NCBI GenBank assembly: GCA_027371515.1 | Contig: DAHXMX010000052.1 | Location: 1-6,639, forward strand | Origin: Neisseriaceae bacterium | GTDB taxonomy: Bacteria > Pseudomonadota > Gammaproteobacteria > Burkholderiales > UBA11063 | DNA: 6,639 nt | Direction: 5' to 3' | Part shown: positions 1 to 4,702 of the stretch, one piece after another | Position numbering within the stretch: position 1 is the first letter of the stretch | Layout: each line of letters opens with the position of its first letter | The notes under the pieces: generated by a model | What the model saw: only the letters and a program-made list of their open reading frames with translations | The model's database searches: none | What the model was told of the DNA's origin: nothing | Program-made: the position numbers and the translations under genes

Positions 1-200
1 TATATTTTTATTTTTTGATTCTTCTATTTCTTTATCCATTTTTTTCTTTTCATTTTCTAATATTGATAATTTTGTCTTATTTTTAAATTTTCATCTTTTG
101 GATCATTATCAATTAATAAAAAATTATGTTCTACATTTGTCACTCTTCTATATACATTTTTAAATAAATCAAAATCAGGAAAAAAAGAAAAAATTATAAA
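1..200 (-). pseudogene. Possible frameshifted coding remnant, lysine-rich, running off the left edge
   Basis: Very AT-rich DNA with no plus-strand reading frame of note. On the minus strand one frame is open from 200 down to a stop at 57-59 and includes the stretch NVYRRVTNVEHNFLLIDND. A second frame is open from 90 to the window edge and reads as a charged, coiled-coil-like tail (TKLSILENEKKKMDKEIEE). The two would join if one base were restored in the short A run facing positions 80-84. Upstream in the first frame a TGA at 201-203 separates the open stretch from an ATG at 216-218, so any full gene would need a second repair. I recognise no family. Such AT-rich DNA gives lysine-rich open frames by chance, so this may be plain noncoding sequence. 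Confidence 0.2.
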
Positions 201-254
201 TCAAAAAAATATTCTCATGAGCAACATAGAAATGAGAAACAGGGAAATATTTTA

Positions 255-893
255 ATGACAAATTTGAATAATGCAATAAAAGAAAATGAATATAGAAAAG
301 AAGCAGGTTTAAATAAAGATGATGATAAAAATAATAAATTATTTCTTGAATGTCTTGCAAAATTTCCAATAATATTAAAATATCATCAACGCCGTCAACA
401 AGATAAATGCATTACAATAATTACTAACCTTGGACTTAAGTTTGAGCCAAATGATAATATTCCAAATATAGTTGCTAATTATATGTACCATCAAATTAAT
501 AAGTATAGGATTAATGGTACAATTACATTTGAGCAATTTATGTCTTTAGAAAATCATCTGGTTAGCTTGATTGATATTCACGGTGGCTGTGAAAAAATTA
601 TAAATACACCGATACCATCAGCGTTTAAAATGTTTGTAAAAAAATCATTACAGTTTTATATGATAATCTTTCCATTTGGTTGGGTAGAAGAGTTTGGTCT
701 TTTAATTATTCCAATCTTGATTGTTCTAGTCTATATTTTAAATGGATTGGAAATTTTGTCTGAAGATATGGAAAATCCATTTAATGAAAATGATGGGGTT
801 TATCAATCTAATAATTTAGCGTTAGATTCTATTGCTGATAATATTTCAAAAACTGTATACCGCATTGCCTCTTTAGATAATGCTACGGTATAG
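255..893 (+). CDS. Bestrophin-like (UPF0187/YneE-type) membrane protein, N-terminally truncated, probable decayed gene
   Basis: The 212-residue product matches the middle and C-terminal part of bacterial bestrophins, anion or cation channels of the inner membrane that are about 290-300 residues long. Visible landmarks are the helix with YHQRR at 43-47, the signature GGCEKIINTPIP at 110-121 (family: GCERIxxTPIP), a membrane segment at about 131-163 containing FPFG, and EDMENPFNEND at 170-180 (family: EDPFGxDxNDLPLD). NLALDSIADNI at 187-197 then corresponds to the LPLDxIxxxI end. Missing are the first 80-90 residues, which carry the first membrane helices and the pore neck. In the family these are needed for conduction. 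The motif residue D is replaced by N174 and a short insertion follows it. An AGGGA at 241-245 stands 9 nt before the ATG and could serve translation, but the same frame is open back to 168 and appears to keep family similarity upstream of the ATG. I judge it a truncated, likely nonfunctional gene. The family assignment is fairly firm. Confidence 0.7.
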   Translation: MTNLNNAIKENEYRKEAGLNKDDDKNNKLFLECLAKFPIILKYHQRRQQDKCITIITNLGLKFEPNDNIPNIVANYMYHQINKYRINGTITFEQFMSLENHLVSLIDIHGGCEKIINTPIPSAFKMFVKKSLQFYMIIFPFGWVEEFGLLIIPILIVLVYILNGLEILSEDMENPFNENDGVYQSNNLALDSIADNISKTVYRIASLDNATV

Positions 894-950
894 TTTTTTC
901 TTAACTTATTGTTTTTGTGATAATTAATAAAATTTATAAAGAATATTAAA

Positions 951-1505
951 ATGGTTAAAATTACTAATATTAGCGTTGACGAATTTAAAAAAATGTATCA
1001 TGATGATTGCGTTGTAGTATGTGATATACGAGAACCTGATGAGTATAATTATGAACGTATTATAGGTGCAATTAATCAGCCATTATCTAGTTTTGAAACT
1101 AATGATTTAATCAATAAATTAGGCGATAAAAAACTTGTAATACATTGTCAAAGTGGTAATCGAACGCAAATACATGCAGATAAATTTGCTAAACTTGATG
1201 TAGATGAAGTATATATTTTAGATGGTGGAATCAATGCTTGGAAGAGCGCCGGTTGTGTTACACTTAAAGGAGAAAAATCACCATTACCGATTATGCGTCA
1301 AGTGCAAATTGTGGCTGGTGGTTTGATTTTATTAGGTGTTATACTTGGCTCTTTTTATGGTCATGCGTGGTATTTATTAAGTGCTTTTGTAGGTGCTGGG
1401 TTGCTATTTGCAGGTATCACTGGTTATTGCGGTATGGCTAATATTTTAATGCTGTTACCATATAATAGACAAAATAATTGTAATCTTGGTTGTAAAAGCA
1501 AATAA
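951..1505 (+). CDS. ygaP: YgaP-type membrane-bound rhodanese (thiosulfate sulfurtransferase)
   Basis: The 184-residue protein has a cytoplasmic rhodanese domain (about 1-105) followed by a two-helix membrane hairpin of the DUF2892 type. The rhodanese part shows CDIREPDEY at 24-32 and the active-site loop HCQSGNRT at 65-72, with C66 as the expected persulfide-carrying cysteine, and DGGINAW at 91-97. The junction PLPIMRQVQIVAGGLIL at 111-127 and AFVGAGLLFAGITGYCGMA at 145-163 are almost the same as in Escherichia coli YgaP, which is 174 residues long, so length and architecture agree. The family transfers sulfane sulfur from thiosulfate-like donors to acceptors such as cyanide or protein thiols at the inner membrane. 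C160 in the second helix is conserved in YgaP. An extra C-terminal pair, C177 and C181, is not part of E. coli YgaP as I recall it. The start is the first ATG of the frame, with only a weak AAAGA-like ribosome site. A sulfur theme is shared with the next gene. Confidence 0.9.
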   Translation: MVKITNISVDEFKKMYHDDCVVVCDIREPDEYNYERIIGAINQPLSSFETNDLINKLGDKKLVIHCQSGNRTQIHADKFAKLDVDEVYILDGGINAWKSAGCVTLKGEKSPLPIMRQVQIVAGGLILLGVILGSFYGHAWYLLSAFVGAGLLFAGITGYCGMANILMLLPYNRQNNCNLGCKSK

Positions 1506-1514
1506 TATTGTTGA

Positions 1515-1543
1515 TTGTATTTTTGTTATTATTAAGATATAGT
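1515..1543 (+). promoter_or_regulatory. Predicted sigma70-type promoter for the yeiH-like gene
   Basis: TTGTAT at 1515-1520 and TATAGT at 1538-1543 are separated by 17 bases, close to the sigma70 consensus. An alternative -10, TACAAT at 1543-1548, overlaps it. Transcription would begin near 1549-1551 and give a leader of about 45 nt. This suggests the transporter can be expressed apart from the rhodanese gene, although the 61-base gap contains no evident terminator and read-through is possible. In DNA this AT-rich, promoter-like matches also occur by chance. Confidence 0.45.
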
Positions 1544-1581
1544 ACAATTATCGTTTTAGTTTAAAGTTGATAATTTATTTT

Positions 1582-1587
1582 AAAGGA
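1582..1587 (+). promoter_or_regulatory. Ribosome binding site that sets the yeiH-like start
   Basis: AAAGGA stands 6 nt before the ATG at 1594-1596. A TTG in the same frame at 1567 would lengthen the protein by nine residues but has no ribosome site, and its extension includes the Shine-Dalgarno sequence itself. The ATG is therefore the better start. Confidence 0.75.
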
Positions 1588-1593
1588 AAAGTA

Positions 1594-2592
1594 ATGAGTA
1601 ATCTGCACGTTAAAAATAAAAACAATCCCATTATTATGTTTGGCATAATTTTTCTGTTACTGGGTTTGAATTTTACCGATGTTAGCTTTAAGCACTTCTT
1701 GCCAGGTATTGCATTAGTTATTGGTATTATATTAACTGCTATTCAAAATGATGCGGCAGTTAGCCATTATTCTAAGCTTTATTCAAGTACAGTATTGAGT
1801 TATGCAATTATCTTTTTGGGTTTTGGCTTTAATTTAACTAATATCTTGAAAGCTGGTATTGAAGGGATTGGTTATACTGTAATTAGCATCGTTGGTACCT
1901 TGATATTAGGTCTTATTTTGGGTAAATTACTCAATAATCAGGGTAAAATTTCAACTTTAGTTAGTGCCGGGACTGCAATATGTGGCGGTAGTGCTATTGC
2001 AGCAATAGCGCCGGTAATTCGTGCTAATCATGCGGAAACTGCCGTTGCTATGGGAACGATATTTTTATTAAATGCAGTTGGATTGATTTTATTCCCAATT
2101 ATTGGACATTCGCTACATTTAAGTCAAGTGCAATTTGGTTTGTTATCCGCTTTGGCTATTCATGATACCTCTTCAGTAGTTGGTAGTTGTTTGGCATATG
2201 GTCAAGATTCATTAGTGGTTGGAACAACAGTTAAATTGGTTAGAGCTTTATGGATTATTCCGGTAAGTTTGGTTATTGCTGTTATCTATTCAAAGGTATC
2301 TAAAGATCACGAAGCTCACGGTCATGCTAAAACTAAAAAACCATGGTTTATTTTATGGTTTATTTTAGCATCATTGTCAGTAACTGTTATTCCATCAATC
2401 CAACCAATTGGTGTATATCTTAAAGAATTTGGCGAATCATTATTTGTGGTTGCGTTGTTTTTAATTGGTTATAATGTATCGTTTAAGAATATTAAGGCAG
2501 TTGGCTTAAATGTATTTATTCAAGCAGTAGTTTTATGGATTATTGTATGTATTTGCGTGATTATTGCATTAAAGACTAATTTATTACATTAA
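1594..2592 (+). CDS. YeiH/UPF0324 family inner-membrane transporter (putative sulfate exporter)
   Basis: The 332-residue protein is hydrophobic almost throughout, with about ten predicted membrane segments, and its length fits the family (E. coli YeiH is about 350 residues). Family motifs are GTAICGGSAIAAIAPVI starting at residue 126, with C130, and AIHDTSSVVGS starting at 188, matching the STVHEVAQVV segment of E. coli YeiH with H190 at the conserved histidine. The family (Pfam Cons_hypoth698) is annotated as a putative sulfate or sulfonate exporter, but its substrate is not well proven. A hydrophilic loop around 235-250 holds three closely spaced histidines (H239, H242, H244) and several lysines. 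That is unusual enough to note but it is not diagnostic. It lies 88 nt after the rhodanese gene and has a predicted promoter of its own. A role in exporting sulfite, sulfate or another oxyanion linked to rhodanese chemistry is inference from context. Confidence 0.85.
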   Translation: MSNLHVKNKNNPIIMFGIIFLLLGLNFTDVSFKHFLPGIALVIGIILTAIQNDAAVSHYSKLYSSTVLSYAIIFLGFGFNLTNILKAGIEGIGYTVISIVGTLILGLILGKLLNNQGKISTLVSAGTAICGGSAIAAIAPVIRANHAETAVAMGTIFLLNAVGLILFPIIGHSLHLSQVQFGLLSALAIHDTSSVVGSCLAYGQDSLVVGTTVKLVRALWIIPVSLVIAVIYSKVSKDHEAHGHAKTKKPWFILWFILASLSVTVIPSIQPIGVYLKEFGESLFVVALFLIGYNVSFKNIKAVGLNVFIQAVVLWIIVCICVIIALKTNLLH

Positions 2593-2673
2593 GCTAGATT
2601 TTGTTATATTTTTCTTTATCCCTCCATTTATAAGGATGGAGGGCAGGATACAAGGCAGCAGCAAAATAGCTAT
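2593..2673. repeat. Nested hairpin element (copy 1) after the yeiH-like gene
   Basis: A perfect 8-bp stem, CCCTCCAT at 2620-2627 and ATGGAGGG at 2636-2643, encloses an 8-nt loop. An outer stem can form between 2593-2603 (GCTA, two bulged bases, TTTTG) and CAAAATAGC at 2662-2670. The hairpin is followed by AGGATACAAGGC at 2645-2656 and TAGCTAT at 2667-2673. The same order of hairpin, AGGATAYAAGGC and TAGCTAT recurs after edd. No T-run follows the stem on either strand, so it is not a textbook Rho-independent terminator. A stem followed by GGAGG..AGGATA also resembles right ends of IS200/IS605-type elements, but no transposase gene is present. Confidence 0.55.
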
Positions 2674-2676
2674 GCG

Positions 2677-2703
2677 ACCAAATATTTTTTAGCAATATTT
2701 GGT
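2677..2703. repeat. Perfect 10-bp inverted repeat
   Basis: ACCAAATATT at 2677-2686 and AATATTTGGT at 2694-2703 are exact reverse complements around a 7-nt loop. The arm carries the word ACCAAATAT, which is also the unit of the tandem run just downstream, so both belong to one repeat cluster. It could be a hairpin or a protein-binding dyad. The plus-strand loop starts with four Ts and no T-tract follows the stem, so it is not a standard terminator. Confidence 0.65.
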
Positions 2704-2710
2704 AATAAAT

Positions 2711-2767
2711 ATCAAATAGCACCAAGTATCGAATACTACCAAATATCATCAAATATCACCAAATACA
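2711..2767 (+). repeat. Degenerate tandem repeats of about 10 bp, consensus ACCAAATATC
   Basis: Units are ATCAAATAGC (2711), ACCAAGTATC (2721), a 7-base partial GAATACT (2731), ACCAAATATC (2738), ATCAAATATC (2748) and ACCAAATACA (2758). The last three run in perfect register, and the period is close to one DNA helical turn, so A-tracts recur on one face of the helix. The run ends about 40 bp before the -35 element of the fabD promoter. It may be a curved-DNA or repeated binding-site array, or simply slippage-derived sequence. It is not a CRISPR array, because there are no spacers. Confidence 0.6.
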
Positions 2768-2808
2768 CATGCAGATTAAATACGCAGTTTCGGCTTGTTT
2801 GATTGTAG

Positions 2809-2837
2809 TTGTATTTTCTATAGACAAATAGTATAAT
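2809..2837 (+). promoter_or_regulatory. Predicted sigma70-type promoter for the fabD-fabG-edd operon
   Basis: TTGTAT at 2809-2814 and a perfect TATAAT at 2832-2837 are separated by 17 bases. The -35 hexamer is identical to the one proposed for the yeiH-like gene. Transcription would start near 2843-2845 and leave a leader of about 145 nt before fabD. This is the best promoter match I found in the window, and its place ahead of three close co-oriented genes supports it. Confidence 0.6.
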
Positions 2838-2875
2838 ATAGGTATCATGATTAATTGTACCAATGGAGAAACTAA

Positions 2876-2889
2876 GCAACAATTGTTGC
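2876..2889. promoter_or_regulatory. 14-bp perfect palindrome in the fabD leader
   Basis: GCAACAATTGTTGC equals its own reverse complement. It is centred about 38 nt after the likely transcription start, a position where a dimeric repressor could block elongation or initiation. In RNA it could form only a stem without a loop, so a DNA-binding site is the more natural reading. No regulator family is recognised from the sequence, and a chance palindrome cannot be excluded. Confidence 0.35.
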
Positions 2890-2974
2890 GCTAAATCCCA
2901 CCCAACGTTATTTGGTAACTAAGAAACGTAACCATGGGGTTGTGAAAATAGAATTTCTGCCAGCGGTAAAGTAA
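2876..2974 (+). other. Short protein-like open frame in the fabD leader, no clear start
   Basis: The frame is open from just after a stop at 2873-2875 to TAA at 2972-2974 and includes QRYLVTKKRNHGVVKIEFL, which looks more like protein than random AT-rich translation. It has no ATG, GTG or TTG. A different frame starts with ATG at 2847-2849 and ends at 2892-2894 (MINCTNGETKQQLLR), overlapping it, so a single frameshift would join the two into a small protein. The stop lies 14 nt before the fabD ATG, and the fabD ribosome site follows it. It could be a gene remnant, a frameshifted leader peptide or a noncoding leader. There is a faint likeness to the TTKNKR region of ribosomal protein bL33, too weak to name it. 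Confidence 0.2.
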
Positions 2975-2988
2975 ATGGAGTTGAAGTT

Positions 2989-3924
2989 ATGTCTTTATTG
3001 TTTGTATTCCCCGGTCAAGGTTCACAGAGCTTAAAAATGATGGATAATTATCTTGAGTTTGAACAAGTTCAAAAAACTTTTGCTATTGCACATGATGTTT
3101 TAGGAGTTGATTTTTTATCAATGCTACAAGAAGATGATGCTAGCAATATTAATCAAACCGTCAATACGCAGCCTTTATTATTAACAGCAGGATATGCGAT
3201 GTTTTTAACTTATCTAAGTAAAGGTGGTAAGAAGCCTGATTATATGGCTGGACATAGTTTAGGAGAATGGACTGCTTTAGTGGCTGGTGGAGCTATTAAT
3301 TTTGAGGATGGTTTACGTTTAGTTAGACTTAGAGCTGAAGCAATGCAGGATTCTGTTCCTGCAGGAGCTGGAGCTATGGCGGCAGTTCTTGGTTTAGATG
3401 ATGATACGATTATCCAAGTATGTAGTGAAATTGAGCAATTACATGGTGGAGTTGTTGCTGGGGTTAATTTTAATGCGCCTGGACAGGTAGTAATTGCTGG
3501 TATGGCGCAATCTGTTATGTTAGCTAGTGAAAAACTAAAAGAGCGTGGTGCACGTAAAGTACAATTATTGCCAGTGTCAGTACCGTCGCACTGTAGTTTG
3601 ATGTTGCCAGCTAGTGAAAAATTAGCTAAAGCATTAGATGATATAACCATTAATATGCCAAGCATACCAGTTATACATAATTTTAATGTAAAAATTAGTA
3701 ATAATATTAATGAAATTAAAGAAGCATTAATTAAACAGTTATATATGCCAGTATTATGGACAAAATCGATTAATAAATTGATTGGTGATGGTGTTAATAC
3801 AGTTGTGGAATGTGGTCCTGGTAAGGTTTTATCTGGTTTAAATAAACGAATAGCGGCAGATTTGATGAGCTATTCATTAAGTAATATTGCTGATTTACAA
3901 ACAGTATTAGATACAATTAAATAA
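2989..3924 (+). CDS. fabD: Malonyl-CoA:ACP transacylase
   Basis: This cytoplasmic enzyme moves the malonyl group from coenzyme A to acyl carrier protein, supplying the two-carbon donor for type II fatty-acid synthesis. The 311-residue length matches the family (E. coli 309). Visible are FPGQGSQ at 7-13, the nucleophile elbow GHSLG at 88-92 with S90, R115 in the malonate-binding helix (LVRLRAEAMQ), the SVPSHC segment with catalytic H201, and KQLYMPVLWTKS containing Q250. GPGKVLSGLNKRI closes the fold. All key residues are present. The ATG has GGAG at 2977-2980 with 8 nt spacing, and a strong promoter lies 145 nt upstream. plsX and fabH, often found before fabD, are not here. fabG follows after 13 nt, so the two are surely co-transcribed. 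Confidence 0.97.
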   Translation: MSLLFVFPGQGSQSLKMMDNYLEFEQVQKTFAIAHDVLGVDFLSMLQEDDASNINQTVNTQPLLLTAGYAMFLTYLSKGGKKPDYMAGHSLGEWTALVAGGAINFEDGLRLVRLRAEAMQDSVPAGAGAMAAVLGLDDDTIIQVCSEIEQLHGGVVAGVNFNAPGQVVIAGMAQSVMLASEKLKERGARKVQLLPVSVPSHCSLMLPASEKLAKALDDITINMPSIPVIHNFNVKISNNINEIKEALIKQLYMPVLWTKSINKLIGDGVNTVVECGPGKVLSGLNKRIAADLMSYSLSNIADLQTVLDTIK

Positions 3925-3937
3925 AAAGGTTAAAAAT

Positions 3938-4672
3938 ATGTCAGAAATAAAAAAAGTAGCTTTAGTAACTGGTGCAACACGCGGGATTGGACTTGCAATT
4001 GCAACTATGCTTGCAAAAAATGGTTTAACGGTTATCGGTACTGCAACTAGTGAAAGTGGTGCGCATAGTATTAGTGAATCTTTAAAAGATTTTGGCGGTG
4101 AAGGTGTAGTGTTAAATGTTACTGATAAGGCAAATATTGAAAAAGTTGTGTCTGATATTATAGCGCGTCATGGTGATATAACTGTATTAATTAATAACGC
4201 TGGTATCACTAAAGATGGTTTGTTTTTAAGGATGAAAGAAGAAGACTGGGATCAGGTAATGGATACTAATTTAAAAGCAATATTTTTACTTACCAAAGCT
4301 GTTATTCGTGGTATGACTAAAGCACGTTTTGGACGTATTGTCAATATTTCATCAGTAGTTGGTTTTATGGGTAATCCTGGTCAAGTTAATTATTCAAGTT
4401 CTAAAGCTGCTGTTGTTGCATTTTCTAAATCTTTAGCTAAAGAAGTTGGTAGTCGTAATATTACGGTTAATTGTGTAGCACCTGGTTTTATAGCTACAAA
4501 TATGACTGATGTATTAAGTGAGGATGTAATTGATCAATATTTAAAAAATATTCCGCTAGGGCGTTTGGGGCACGTAGATGATGTGGCAAATAGTGTGAAA
4601 TTTTTAGTAAGTGATGATGCCTCTTATATTACAGGTACAACTATTCATGTAAATGGTGGAATGTATATGTAA
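3938..4672 (+). CDS. fabG: 3-oxoacyl-[acyl-carrier-protein] reductase
   Basis: This NADPH-dependent short-chain dehydrogenase reduces 3-ketoacyl-ACP to 3-hydroxyacyl-ACP in the fatty-acid elongation cycle. The 244-residue length equals that of E. coli FabG. The Rossmann motif TGATRGIG spans 11-18, NNAG spans 86-89, and the catalytic tetrad is N111, S139, Y152 and K156 (YSSSK). PGFIATNMT near 182-190 is the segment that closes over the substrate, and the C-terminal ITGTTIHVNGGMYM is typical of the family. Short-chain dehydrogenases are easily confused with one another, but the close match along the whole length and the position right after fabD make FabG the clear choice. AAAAAGG ending at 3929 gives an 8-nt spacing to the ATG. 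acpP and fabF, the common downstream partners, are missing. Confidence 0.96.
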   Translation: MSEIKKVALVTGATRGIGLAIATMLAKNGLTVIGTATSESGAHSISESLKDFGGEGVVLNVTDKANIEKVVSDIIARHGDITVLINNAGITKDGLFLRMKEEDWDQVMDTNLKAIFLLTKAVIRGMTKARFGRIVNISSVVGFMGNPGQVNYSSSKAAVVAFSKSLAKEVGSRNITVNCVAPGFIATNMTDVLSEDVIDQYLKNIPLGRLGHVDDVANSVKFLVSDDASYITGTTIHVNGGMYM

Positions 4673-4702
4673 TTAATAATTACCTTTAAAAGGAATGCCT
4701 AA

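Larger units (their letters stand above)
2593..2988. other. Intergenic region of 396 bases between the yeiH-like gene and fabD
   Basis: This stretch has no convincing gene. From left to right it holds a nested hairpin (2593-2673), a 10-bp inverted repeat (2677-2703), a run of about 10-bp tandem repeats (2711-2767), a sigma70-type promoter (2809-2837), a 14-bp palindrome (2876-2889), a short protein-like open frame (2876-2974) and the fabD ribosome site GGAG at 2977-2980. Such density of structure is unusual for an otherwise compact AT-rich segment. Confidence 0.7.

Noticed and set aside
209..263. Approximate direct repeat of AATATT..ATGA at 209 and 247
   Set aside because: About 13 of 18 positions match, which is unremarkable in DNA of this base composition.
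175..369. Minus-strand open frame rich in tyrosine, leucine and phenylalanine
   Set aside because: It overlaps the start of the bestrophin-like gene and its composition is what antisense AT-rich DNA gives. No family features are visible.
1567..1593. TTG start that lengthens the YeiH-like protein by nine residues
   Set aside because: No ribosome site precedes it, and the extension contains the AAAGGA that serves the ATG at 1594.
2620..2643. Hairpin after the yeiH-like gene as a Rho-independent terminator
   Set aside because: The stem is followed by CAGGATAC rather than a T-run, and the T-rich stretch lies before it. Some effect on transcript ends remains possible.
2593..2673. Guide-RNA (omega RNA) scaffold of a TnpB element
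   Set aside because: The hairpin recalls IS200/IS605 right ends, but no tnpA or tnpB coding sequence is found nearby, so the claim cannot be supported here.
2711..2767. Short repeats as a CRISPR array
   Set aside because: Units are about 10 bp, abut each other and have no unique spacers. No cas genes are present.
2894..2974. Remnant of ribosomal protein gene rpmG
   Set aside because: Only a few residues around VTKKRN resemble bL33, there is no start codon, and the conserved remainder is absent.
3240..3665. Minus-strand open frame of 141 codons inside fabD
   Set aside because: It lies wholly opposite the strongly conserved fabD sequence and its cysteine- and proline-rich product has no recognisable domain, so it is an antisense shadow.
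4695..4697. ATG directly after the edd Shine-Dalgarno sequence
   Set aside because: It is out of frame with edd and too close to the ribosome site. The ATG at 4703 has proper spacing.
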